DNA of 64,000 nucleotides from Erodium maritimum. Taxonomy: Eukaryota > Streptophyta > Magnoliopsida > Geraniales > Geraniaceae. Below, one piece after another: positions 11,801 to 20,964 of the stretch (its first letter is position 1; every line of letters starts with the position of its first letter). The notes beneath the pieces were generated by a model that saw only the letters and a program-made list of their open reading frames with translations, searched no databases and had not been told where the DNA came from. The stretch is from positions 66,681,879 through 66,745,878 of the forward strand of contig OY997595.1 of the NCBI GenBank assembly GCA_963921825.1, written 5' to 3'. A program made the translations under genes and the position numbers.

Positions 11801-14646
11801 TCAAGTATTTTCTACTCCAATCCCACTACTCATCGTCAATTTACATTTAATTCCAGAACCTTAACAAAACACACAGCCGCATCTCCCAACCCTCTCTTAT
11901 GATATTCTTGTTCTAGTTCTTACAAGTCACAAGTCATACATGTTGAAATCGGCGAGATTAGTGCAACTTCATACCCAACTCATAATCCCTATCTTTGACC
12001 TTGGTGAGATCGACTAAGTTCCCTACATGCCGTGAATTCCTCCATCACGCCTCCGCGATGCTCTTCCTTTTCTTCTTTCCGTTACCTCCACTGAATTTTG
12101 GCCAACAGCAACCCCGCCTTAACATTCACGGCGTTCGGTGGTTCCCTCCTACAGCAATTGCCCACTGATGGCTCCCTCCTCCAACAATCGGGTTCTGCAC
12201 CATCTATCCAGCATCCACAGCAGGTCCTCCTTGAGCTTCAGCAATAACTCGAATCACTATTGTGCCCTATTTTCGACGCAGGCTCCTCTTCACAGGTCAA
12301 CTTTTGCAGCCTATGGGCATCCTTCCACATGCCCACACATGCTATTGATCAGTAGCCCAAGACCCAAATTCAGGTCTTTCCCTTGCACTATTCAGAAACC
12401 ACTCGCACTGTGCAGCTCCCAGGGCCCAACTACTTTCAGCAGCCCAATCCACCTCAACAACACGCTAATTATGCGTCAACTTCCCATGGGTAGTGCTCAC
12501 CAAGCCCAAGCTCATCAACGGCCCATCTATCTCCCACAGCCCAACAACAGCAGCAATCTCTTTTCTTGGTCATTTTTATCAACATGTATCATTACTTTCT
12601 ACAACTATATTTTCTTTATTCCGAGCATTCAGTCTCTTCCTACTCTGACTACGGGGGAGTGTTAGACTATAATTAGAATTGATGTACAAATATACTTCTT
12701 TACTAGATTCAATGTATAGGGACATTAGTATCGTAGTAGTATTTTAGTTGTTCATGTACTCTACTACTATATATACTATGTATCATAATGCAAACCTCAA
12801 TGAGAATCATCAGTCTTTCAGACATAAAAATTGCGTTAATAAGAGAATGGAATGTCGAGGGGGCATTTATGAGGCCAAAGGGCTAACCAAAAGCTCGTAG
12901 TGATTGGAGTAGGAGCAAAATGCAATTTTAGGAATATCTACCACCTCCACATGAATTTTATAGAAGCCTGATAGAAGATCAAACTTGGAAAAATACGAGG
13001 CACGCTGAAACTCGTCCAATAAGAGGGATGGGGAACTTATCATGCAGTGTCATCGCATTGAGGTGACGATAACCAACATATAAGCGTTAGGAGATGCCTT
13101 TCTTACGAATCAGAATCACTGGGAAGGCAAAGGAGCTAGGGCAGAAAGGAGGTGGTCAGCAAGGCAGCAATGGATGGTAGTGTGTGATATGAGAGGGTCG
13201 AAAGCTCATGACAGCCACGTGCTAAAACCCAAGAGAAACGACTTGCGCCCAAGTCAACAAATTCGTCACCAGCAGATATGTTTTTTTAATCAGCGATGTT
13301 TTACAGAAACCCCTCCTGCAAAAAGGAAGAGGTAGCCTGCCATTAGCAGACTCGAGAACTACAAGAAAAACCAAGTCCAAAACAGAACCTCAACAACAGT
13401 TCAGAAACACTATAACAATGCCTCAAAGACAACTATCTAAAAGAAAAACAGATACAGAAGCACATAATAAAACAACGAGTTCACCAGCAAATTGGTGACC
13501 AGTATCATCTTCCACCAACATATGGAACAATTAAGATTTGGGGTAACCATGGGTCCTAACACCCTTGAGGTTTGTTTTGGCGATCCTAACTGGGCTTGAC
13601 CTTTCTTTGCACTTCCCAACTGTGACCTTTCTATTTTTTGCGCAAACTAACATTTTCCGTTTATTTTGACGATTCCGTTAAAAAAGTGCTATTGTGCACG
13701 TGACCAACACGTGCCAAAAATCTAACGGAATCCGTTTAAATAGACAGAAATTGTTAGTTTTCGCAAAAAAAAAGGTCAAGCGTAGTTGGGAAGTGTAAGG
13801 AAAGGTCAAGTCCAATTAGGATCGGCAAAACAAACCACAATGGAAGCTAGGACCCATGATTTCCCCTTAAGATTTAGTACAAAGATGTTCCTACCCAAAA
13901 AATCTAAAACACCAAATAATTAAGTCAAGTGTTTGGTTTAACCACCGTTTTTTCTTACTTTTTCTTACTAATAGCCCGTTTTCAGGCGAGACAACTGACG
14001 GATACAGAAGAACTTGTTCTAAGGCTAGAGAAGGATTATCCCGCCGATGTCGGTGTTCTATTAGCCTTCTTTCTCAACTACATGAAGCTCAACCCGGGCG
14101 AGGCCTTGTACCTCGGTGCAAACGAGCCCCACACGTATCTACACGGGGATTGTATCGAATGTATGGCAGCCTCGGACAACGTTGTACGGGCCGGTCTTAC
14201 TCCGAAGCATCGGGATGTCCAAACTCTATGTTCCATGCTCACTTACAAACAGGTCATAATTTTTGTTCAAATGTTTAACGTTGGAACAGTTGACTCAACG
14301 TCGATAAAATTCAAATTCATTTCTATTACAGGGCATTCCAGAGATCTTGGCAGGAGTGCACATAAGCCCTCACATAAAAAGGTATCTTCCGCCTTTCGAT
14401 GAAGTCGAGGTTGATCATTGCAATCTTTCGACGAAGGAACGAGCAGTGTTTCCTATAGTTTCGGGGCCTTCGATCTTTTTAGTTGTGTCTGGAGAAGGAG
14501 AAGTGCGTACAAAAACATCTCAAGAAGCTATCAAGGAAGGGGATGTTTTATTTGCACCTTCAAACACTGAAATTAGCTTGACAACGGTTTCTGAATTGCA
14601 AGTTTACAGAGCAGGAGTTAGCAGCAGGTTCTTTGGAGATCTATAA
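3580..14646 (+). CDS. PMI: Mannose-6-phosphate isomerase, type I (five exons, complete)
   Basis: Exons are 3580..3906, 4073..4240, 7881..8069, 13986..14252 and 14332..14646 (stop at 14644-14646), giving 421 residues; all four introns are phase 0 with GT..AG borders. The enzyme interconverts fructose-6-phosphate and mannose-6-phosphate in the cytosol, the entry step to GDP-mannose and plant ascorbate synthesis. The N-terminal motif VSAQNYDWG, the type I signature YKDANHKPE (residues 139-147) and the block around [12 protein letters not shown] (291-302) identify the family. Expected zinc ligands are Gln120 and His122 (IQAHP), Glu147 and His277 (EPHTY); Arg296 matches the catalytic arginine. Length is close to other plant PMIs. 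The first ATG after the pyrimidine-rich leader is used. Introns 2 (3640 bases) and 3 (5916 bases) are full of mobile DNA, yet no exon is damaged and every splice site is canonical, so the gene is probably functional. Confidence 0.93.
4793..4807. repeat. Homopolymer C15 (G15 on LINE sense strand)
   Basis: Uninterrupted run of 15 C inside the decayed LINE of PMI intron 2. Confidence 0.95.
5819..5851. repeat. Homopolymer C33 (G33 on LINE sense strand)
   Basis: Run of 33 C, preceded by C5-G, inside the LINE remnant just upstream of the reverse-transcriptase start motif. It is the longest homopolymer in the window. Such runs are rare in plant DNA and error-prone in assemblies. Confidence 0.95.
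6447..6830 (-). mobile_element. Retroposon fragment with TGATAAAAAAAA-type 3' tail
   Basis: Read on the minus strand, the left end is AATTTAAATTTGC, then TTTGC, TGAT and A8, which matches the tails at about 62117 (+) and 22693 (-). The body carries no recognisable protein. The 5' limit is a guess and no target duplication was found. Confidence 0.45.
6880..7040. repeat. Degenerate short repeats of the AGTTTGAGAAAA type
   Basis: The word TTTGAGAAAA or a close variant recurs at least six times in 160 bases of PMI intron 2. It has no coding potential and is probably decayed tandem sequence. Confidence 0.5.
7125..7740. mobile_element. Foldback element with minisatellite core, PMI intron 2
   Basis: Two inverted arms of about 120 bases, 7143-7262 and 7597-7718, pair imperfectly. 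For example GCGCACAAGATGCTAAACG on the left corresponds to CAGCTGGTGCGCTTCAATGA on the right, and CTACGAACTCG on the left to GAGTTCGTAG on the right. Between them lies a degenerate tandem array (7310-7512). No coding region and no clear target-site duplication was found. The arrangement is that of foldback-type DNA elements; the superfamily is unknown. Confidence 0.6.
7310..7512. repeat. Minisatellite of about 23-32-bp units (GTGTTGGTACCTTACATAC type)
   Basis: At least seven units built around GTGTTGGTACCTTACAT with variable spacers such as ACACAAGTGCTGG and ATAATAGTACTGG. It forms the loop of the foldback element. Confidence 0.75.
8376..8764 (-). pseudogene. Myb/SANT-like (NAM-associated) protein remnant, PIF/Harbinger ORF1-like, frameshifted
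   Basis: Starting at 8764 the minus strand reads an N-terminal SANT-like half ([20 protein letters not shown], then [13 protein letters not shown]). The match then continues in another frame ([15 protein letters not shown], then [20 protein letters not shown] and [11 protein letters not shown]). This is the pattern of plant trihelix-like proteins with a NAM-associated domain, commonly encoded by PIF/Harbinger transposons. The frame change lies at about 8583-8585 and fits loss of one G. A TATA-like CTATAAATA (minus strand) lies at 8852-8860, about 90 bases upstream. It lies antisense in PMI intron 3 and is probably a transposon relic. Confidence 0.6.
8852..8860 (-). promoter_or_regulatory. TATA-like box upstream of the Myb/SANT remnant
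   Basis: On the minus strand the sequence is CTATAAATA, placed about 90 bases before the presumed ATG at 8764. A comparable box (CTATATATA) lies at 10214-10224 before the second Myb/SANT remnant. Confidence 0.4.
9110..10115 (-). pseudogene. Second Myb/SANT-like (PIF/Harbinger ORF1-like) remnant, heavily decayed
   Basis: A start (MADPKD, ATG at 10115) is followed at once by a stop. The minus strand then carries, in shifting frames, a Ser/Gln-rich N-terminus, a SANT-like helix ([20 protein letters not shown]), a segment ending [16 protein letters not shown], and a Lys/Ala-rich C-terminal part ([13 protein letters not shown]). This order is typical of PIF/Harbinger-associated Myb proteins. Several stops and frameshifts exclude function. 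A TATA-like box lies at 10214-10224. It is about 300 bases upstream of the 8376-8764 remnant and in the same orientation; the two are probably parts of one or two transposon copies. Confidence 0.6.
11100..12820 (+). mobile_element. Intact non-autonomous LTR retrotransposon (1721 bases)
   Basis: LTRs of 161 bases (11100..11260 and 12660..12820) start TG and end CA and differ at two positions, so insertion is recent. The primer-binding site TGGTATCAGAGCT (initiator-Met tRNA type) follows the 5' LTR directly, and a purine tract (ACGGGGGAG) precedes the 3' LTR. The target duplication GACAT is perfect (11095..11099 and 12821..12825). No gag, protease, integrase or RT is encoded, so it must be mobilised in trans. 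An open frame from 12138 ends with LTTGEC-stop overlapping the 3' LTR start. This mirrors the LTTGAC-stop end of the copia element at 37511-42451 and suggests descent from that lineage. Confidence 0.93.
11261..11273 (+). promoter_or_regulatory. Primer-binding site of the non-autonomous LTR element
   Basis: TGGTATCAGAGCT directly abuts the 5' LTR, as in many Ty1/copia elements primed by initiator methionine tRNA. Confidence 0.85.
13272..13440 (-). mobile_element. Possible small retroposon tail in PMI intron 3
   Basis: Read on the minus strand this ends with CATCGCTGATTAAAAAAA, similar to the TGAT-A(n) tails elsewhere in the window. The rest is featureless. This is a weak call. Confidence 0.3.
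13540..13866. mobile_element. MULE-type MITE with perfect 9-bp target duplication
   Basis: This 327-base element is almost entirely one imperfect palindrome, with ends GGGGTAACCATGGGTCCTA and TAGGACCCATGATTTCCCC. It is flanked by TTAAGATTT on both sides (13531..13539 and 13867..13875). Nine-base duplications and long inverted repeats are typical of Mutator-like MITEs. It ends 120 bases before the splice acceptor of PMI exon 4, without harming it. Confidence 0.92.
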
Positions 14647-15009
14647 CTTGATATACTATTCAAAGGCGACGCCTCGATATCAGACCGTCGATCAAACTAG
14701 TGATCAAGTCTTCCAAGCGGCCGATACACAATACCGGTTGAAATGTGCAGCATCGCTTATGAAAAAGAATGGTGGACGTTAGTTAAAGACGACATGCAGC
14801 GACGTCGTTGTTACATTCTGGGTGTAAAGCGAATAAATATGCTCCGGACCACCATTTACATTTCAATGTATTTCGTTTCAGTTTTTCGTAATTAATAATG
14901 TAATTTTGTTGTAATTTTTTTTATTAACAAGTTGGTTTTGGGATAATGAAAACGCTACACGCGAAATCTCTCTCGTTTCGAGAGCCTCTGTCCGAGAAAT
15001 CATAGTCTT
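14647..15009 (+). other. PMI 3' UTR and short intergenic stretch
   Basis: No coding region is seen. Poly(A)-signal-like AATAAT words and T-rich runs at 14890-14925 fit the end of the PMI transcript. Confidence 0.5.
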
Positions 15010-15135
15010 ATGGCCTCCTCTGCTCCAGCCATCGCCGCCGCCGATATGTCTGCATGTGATGGACCGATCTCATCGCTGCTCGCCCAGGTGCAACCCTCAG
15101 TACTTATACCGTCGGCTCGTCCTTCCTGCGATGTG

Positions 15136-15138
<3 letters not shown>

Positions 15139-15166
<28 letters not shown>
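15139..15166. repeat. Homopolymer C28
   Basis: Uninterrupted run of 28 C in the GC-rich retroposon-like remnant. Confidence 0.95.
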
Positions 15167-15782
15167 GATAAGGAGACGTCGTAAGCCACTTTACCCTGCC
15201 AAGACGTCCACTGTTCTCCCTCTCATCCCTCTTCTCTCTTCCCCGGTCACGGCGGAGGGCTCCTTCTCTCTTGGTCAAGCAACCCAGGTGATCAAACCCC
15301 GTCGGGGTCGGCCGCATAAAACTCCAGGGCTTGCATCTCCCGCAGCGGCTACGATTAACTTCCTTCACCAGGAGAAGGACCGGCTAGGGTTCAGATCCCT
15401 AAGGCCCTAACTGAAGTCGCTCTTCCGTCTTCTGCAAGTAAGCCTAGGGCGCCGCTCCTTCAGACTGCTGTTGTTCTGGTGATCGTGGCGGAGAGTGGTG
15501 CAGCCTCGTATAAGGTTCTAGCCCCTGAGGTTCCTCCTGGGTTTGCTCCACTTGTTGTATCTACTCTTGCTGCGGCGTCCTTGAAGAACACAGAACCGGA
15601 CCAGGTTCGCTCCTCTCAACGCTATTGGGATCCTAGTCGAGGGAAGGATCTGATGGAGGAGCCGGAACGAACGATGTTGCGGGAACTCTGTCAGGGAGGG
15701 CTTACCCCGAACTTCGACAGAGTAGAAGAAGGGATCACCACCTGCGACGACCATGGGCGGAGACCATTGCGTCATAAGAGAG

Positions 15783-15876
15783 AGAAGAAGAAGAAGAAGA
15801 AGAAGAAGAAGAAGAAGAAGAAGAAGAAGAAGAAGAAGAAGAAGAAGAAGAAGAAGAAGAAGAAGAAGAAGAAGAA
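15783..15876. repeat. (AAG)n microsatellite, about 31 units
   Basis: Uninterrupted AAG repeat. It may be the expanded 3' tail of a retroposon. Confidence 0.97.
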
Positions 15877-17336
15877 ATTTTGCATAGATTGTTCAAACTT
15901 AGTTTGAACCAAAACCCCGACAAGGATAACCTATCCTTCGTTTGTGAAACTTGCAAATAAAAGGTATTAACATTGTTAAATGGGCTAGTCCACAAATAAT
16001 ATAGAACATATAAAACTCAAGAAACTATTATTAATGGAAAATTATTTTGGATCGTTTCGTGTCTACGAATAAGGACTAGATCAAAGCTTAAATAGGAAAA
16101 AGGGGAGAAAGTTGAGAGTGAGATTTTTGGAAACAACAATTTCGGAAATTAAAATATAGTATTTCCAAAATTTCCTTACTATATATCAATTTCCAAAACT
16201 GAAACTGGAAATGGGTCGGAGCAGAACGTAGTTGGCGTATGGACCCAAATCCAGAGCAGCATTCGAGACTCGCACGTCGTGCGTGCGCACATGAGTTCAA
16301 GGCTGCTTCGGTTGAACATACCTTAAATTTGCACCACCACCCCCATCCCCCCCTTCGCGTAAGAGAAAGCCTTACATGTAAGTAATTCAAATATGCTAGA
16401 AAGACTTATATAAACTCAAGAAATGATTGGTAAACTTTCCATATGAGACTTTGTAAGAATAGTGTAATACAGATAAGTAGAAGAGACAAAAAATCCTTTT
16501 ATGCGTTGGAGTCATTGCACCTTATTAATCTACCTAAGGTGGAGAAAATACGCAATGCTAGGTTGACAGAAGGTTCATTCTACAATTTAACACTTCTTGG
16601 TGTACGGTTGTGGTAGACTGAAGAGCTAGTTTTCTTTTCTCATCATCGTAACTATTCTATGCCTTCAAGAAATTGAAGTTCCTAGGAGCAAGTTGTTGCA
16701 ATGAAAGAAGAAAAAACAAAAACAGTAGCATTTCCTCAATTTGACAATTTCCCAAAACGTCTACTAAAAAGACAATTTTCCATATCTCACAATATTCTAT
16801 TGTGGATTGGTTGAAGAAATGACCAAGATAGATAAATTTGAGAATGTCACACAACTTCTTTGTGAAGAAAAGGTTTATTTATTATTTTCTTTCTTTTTTG
16901 GTCGACAAGATGATTGACATTAACAATATTGATGGGGTTTATGATAAGCAAGACTTGTCCGATGATTATGAGGCCTAAAGTGAGAATTTGATGTATATCT
17001 TTTTTTCTTATAAAAGAACATAATGGAAAATTAAATAAAGTGGCTCAACTAGACAGATTATGTTAGATGATATTGAACAAATGAGTTTCAATATCTATTT
17101 ATAACACTCAAAATATAAAATAGGTGATTGAGATTTATATCTAAAAAGACATATGTTTGAGATAATTCTGGACAATTATACACTTTTCAACAAATTAACC
17201 AAATTTCCACAAATTTTATTATAATTTATATATGACAGTATAACGAGTTATTGTTATCAAATTCTGAAAATTTTAACTTCAAAATATTTTATAAAACTAT
17301 AAATATGCTCTATCTGACTATGAGGAGAAATTAAAC
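15877..17336. other. AT-rich intergenic region
   Basis: No gene, repeat array or mobile-element terminus was recognised. The open frames here are short and lack domain similarity. Confidence 0.5.
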
Positions 17337-17348
17337 AGATACTCACCC

Positions 17349-19125
17349 AAAATATTAAATTAGAAAGAAAAAATCCAAAAAGCTCTAACAAACTTAGAAC
17401 AAAAAATCTTTTAAGGAGTCGTCTTGAGATACTAACCCTAGCTCTAGCCCCTAGCCATTATGGAGTTCCTACCTGTCACCGCCGTCCCTACGCCGCCTAC
17501 AGCCGCTGTCGGACTGGTAGTCCCCGTGTTCATCTGTCCCGTCGGGTCGCACCCCTCGCAGACTACGCCTGGTGCGGGGGGTATATACCGATGGGATTGG
17601 ATCCTCATCCCTATCTCTCCGTCTTCTCCATCCCTCGTCATCCCTCCAGTGGTCTCTCCGGCGTCTAGCCTGATCGTTTTGGGACCCCTATTCTTTTCCC
17701 AACCGATGTCGGCTGAGTTTCCTGATCCATCCCCGTCTCCGCTACTTGGTGCCCTAGGTCGGGCTGTACTAGTGCGGGGGGTCTCGGATGCCTTCCGACT
17801 CACGCCGCGAGGCGACGCAGCTTCGACCGAACCCTAACCCATCTCCTTGGGCCCACCATGACCTTGCTTTGGTGGTTGGGTTGAATGAGACACGGCATGG
17901 AGGTACGCCTACGCAGGATATTCCCCCTCGTTTCATCAAGGCAGGGACGTGACGGAAACCTCGACGTTCTCCTCGGTCACGATGATGAAAACCCGACTTC
18001 AGTGTCTGGTTTGCAATCGATATGGGGTGAGAAGGAGTACGGTGGAAGTCTCCTCCATATTCGTCCGATGTGGCTTGACACGGAGGCGGAGAAGGATTTG
18101 GATACCTTTCAGCGGGGCCGGCCCCGACACTACCGATGAGGCTGGTGGCTCTCTACCTCTGACCTCAAGGATGGAGGCACCGGCTACTATGGGAACCACG
18201 GCTCGGAGGAGAGCCCGGACATCGGCGTCTACCCGATATCCTTAGAGTCATCTCCCGGCGTATCAGCGATGACTATTGTGCTTCAATGCGGCACGAGGGC
18301 ATCGCCCACGCATCAGACAGCCAGCTGGGGTGCTGCCGCAATCCTTTGGAGGAGCTGGTGGAGATGATGAGGCATTGGGTTGGGAGCGGGATCTTGAGGC
18401 CCCAACCCTGGTGACAATGGATCCGATACCTAAGGCTCGGTCATCTCGAGGGATGGGGACTGGGGTAACAATGGACCTGGTACCTAACCCGGATCCCCGA
18501 GCCCTTACATGGGATACCAGCCAAGTGCCCGCGATAATCCTCCCTAGGTGGTCCTACACAAGAGCCCTGGCTTTTTGACATGTGAACATCCGACGAGAGG
18601 CTGGTGGAGATCAGCTCCTTGTTGATTCGATTGCTGCCCTACAATCGCGGGAGTGGGGTGGAAGTGAAGGTAGTGGTCGCACCTACCCAGGATCGCATGC
18701 TGTGAAGGCCCCATCGTCATTGGTTCGTAGGAGCGCAACTGCGGATGGATGGGGAAGGATGGTGCCTGCATCTGGCTGGCACGTCAAATCACAGGCTGGG
18801 GAGATGTCCCACTGAGAGGAATGAGGTATCAGCTGAGCATCAAGGACTGGCCTTGGGAGGGGTCTCTAGATGTTGCATTGCCTCCCACCACCACTACTAC
18901 TATAGAGGTCCCTCAGGATCTCCGGTACCCTGTTCTCCCTCCCTTCCTTCTCTCTTTGCCCTTGGGGCATCAAAATACCGTCCATGACGGTTCTAGTTCT
19001 ACAAGGGTCAGTGAACTAGTGTTCACTCATACTTACCTTTCATGGTCGAGGAGCATGTTTCTCGAGCCATTTCGATGTAATCGTTCTTAAAGATTTATAA
19101 AATTGCAATTTATCGTTAAAAAAAT
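17349..19125 (+). mobile_element. Gag-only (ORF1-like) non-LTR retroposon with 12-bp target duplication
   Basis: The element is flanked by AGATACTCACCC (17337..17348 and 19126..19137). Its 3' end is TTTATCGTTAAAAAAAT, a short A-tail as in plant LINEs. The GC-rich interior starts with ATGGAGTTCCTACC at 17460 and encodes broken Pro/Gly/Ser-rich frames, including NTVHDGSSSTRVSE near the end. No reverse transcriptase or endonuclease is present, so it would move in trans. The last 250 bases are clearly homologous to the minus-strand remnant at 23560-24330, and the start resembles the element at 52049. Confidence 0.85.
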
Positions 19126-19280
19126 AGATACTCACCCTTAACCTAAAAACTATGAAAATTCATCCAAGTCATCTATTTCATAAATGGATGGATAAATATA
19201 ATTGATTTGTTAACTTATTAACAGCAAAAAAAAAACACTTTTTGGTAAGTTGTAGGGACATTTTAGTAAAACTATCATAT

Positions 19281-20001
19281 TACTTTTTTTACCAATTCAC
19301 TATTTTAATCGTTCTCGCTTCGTTTGAACTCCGATTAGCTTCAAACTTGCGCCTATATTTTTTTTCAAGTGCTTTCAGTAAAAGTCAGTGATGAATATAT
19401 TTTGAAGCATGAAAAAAAATATTTCGGGTTGATACTTTAAAATATATATATATGGGTGATTTTTATCAACATTAAACACTGTTTTATCAACACGGAACAC
19501 TAGTTTTATCACCTCATTTTATCAAAACTGAACATGATTTTTATCGCCTCATCATCTATTTTTAACACCTCGATACATGTGTTTTATAGCTTCATCACGT
19601 GTCTTTTATCAACACTGAACGCTTGTTTTATCAACACTAAATACTAGGTCTATCACCACATTACATGTGTTTTATCACCTCATCACTTGTTTTTTATCAA
19701 CTCAGCACACGTGTTTTATCACCCCCAACATATGTATTTTATCAACACTAAACACTAGTTTTATCAACACCGGATATAATTTTATCACCCCGATATGACA
19801 CATTTACTAGTGAAGATTTATCATACTCAACACTAGTTTTATCATCCCGGTATAATTTTTTTCCGTGCTTTAAAATATATTCAATATGCTGCTTGATTGA
19901 TAGACATTGGAATAATAAAAATATTGATGCAAGTCTGAAGCTAATTGAAGTTCAAACGAAGCGGGAATAATTAAATTAGTGAATTAATCATAAAAAAAAA
20001 A
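19281..20001. mobile_element. Second foldback element with minisatellite core
   Basis: Inverted arms of about 150 bases (19281-19432 and 19852-20001) share, for example, CGCTTCGTTTGAACTCCGAT on the left and its counterpart TTGAAGTTCAAACGAAGCGG on the right. A tandem array fills the centre. No coding region is present. The outer borders run into A/T runs, so no target duplication can be fixed. The arm sequences differ from the element at 7125. Confidence 0.7.
19451..19856. repeat. Minisatellite of about 22-28-bp units (TTTTATCAACACTAAACACT type)
   Basis: About 16 degenerate units, each starting TTTTATCA and followed by variants of ACACTAAACACTAG or CCTCATCACATGTG. It forms the loop of the foldback element. 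Confidence 0.85.
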
Positions 20002-20964
20002 GACACTTGTTCACATGGCACCATATTATTACAATTATGTTCTTGCTTGTGTGAGAGATAGAAGAATTGAGGGTGTGTTTTGATGAATTGTGGGTGATAA
20101 TGTGGCATCATACGATAAATATTGGATCTTAAGTGTGTTGCTAGAATGATTTCTCATAATTTTTAAGATAAAAGAGTTTCTAACCAAGTTGTCCTCGTCT
20201 AACTATATATATAAACGTGAAAGTCTTTTTTACTCAACAAAAAAATGTTATAAATATACTCCATTTTAAATTTATCTTTATTATTAAAATCTTCTTATAA
20301 AATCTTATTATTGAATTCACTTGACTTAATAACGTAAGTTGATTCTTTCTTTCCATTACGAGCTTAAAATATCTCAAATAAACTCATTAAATGGTACCAT
20401 TCTCAACCCTTTTTCGAATATGCTTGTACTCCAAGCATTTTAACAATCAAAAGAACTCATGAAGCTCTTTACATCTCAACCATCTTGTAATGTTTGTGTT
20501 TTGATTTTTGTCTCTCCAAAATTAATGTTGCAATATAATTACTATTTTACATTGTCAACTTATCGTTTTAGTTGTAACTGATTTTTTTTCACTTTCATCT
20601 AATATTCAAAACAGTTTAACATTATAATTATTGATTGTGTTCTTATAATTTAACTAAAAATAGACAAATGAACCACCACATTTTCTTCATCTCAAATCAT
20701 CATACAAAAGTCAACTCATTCTAATTGGTGATGAATATATAAAACATGCTCTCTCAAAAAGGCTCCATTTGTCATATATATATGAAGGTCAACTCCATTG
20801 AATTAAATATATAAACCGAGCTAAATCCACAACATTACATTACAATAAGAACCAAAACACACGTACACTTGTAAAATGAAAATGGACTTATAAAACATAT
20901 ATATAATAAATAAATAAAAACACGAACCGGCCCGACCCGGAACCGGAGTTTGGTACCTAAAGGC
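20002..20964. other. AT-rich intergenic region downstream of the germin-like gene
   Basis: Probably includes the germin-like 3' UTR (minus strand) in its last 100 or so bases. Nothing else was recognised. Confidence 0.5.

Larger units (their letters stand above)
10400..13270 (-). mobile_element. Decayed Ty3/gypsy retrotransposon, split by a later LTR element
   Basis: On the minus strand 13150..12826 encodes the N-terminal half of a gypsy reverse transcriptase ([45 protein letters not shown]). After the nested insertion, 11095..10640 encodes RNase H ([44 protein letters not shown]). The RT part with the catalytic Asp-Asp box and the connection domain is missing, so the element was deleted before the insertion at 11100. 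Several stops are present. The region 10400-10620 contains a TATA-like motif and may be LTR sequence. It lies antisense in PMI intron 3. Outer borders are approximate. Confidence 0.75.
15010..15876 (+). mobile_element. GC-rich retroposon-like remnant ending in a GAA repeat
   Basis: A GC-rich block starts with ATGGCCTCCTCTGCTCCAGC and contains coding-like but broken stretches (LAPEVPPGFAPLVV near 15530). It ends in a long (AAG)n tract, after which the sequence returns to AT-rich. Composition resembles the gag-like retroposons at 17349 and 52049. No target duplication was found and the orientation is inferred from the tail. Confidence 0.4.

Noticed and set aside
12138..12665. 175-codon frame in the non-autonomous LTR element as a real gag-like gene
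   Set aside because: No gag, protease or RT motif; only its last six codons resemble the copia C-terminus, so it is a leftover and not a gene.
15479..15907. 142-codon frame ending in a long Lys run
   Set aside because: The Lys run is the (AAG)n microsatellite; the upstream part is a broken retroposon-like sequence.
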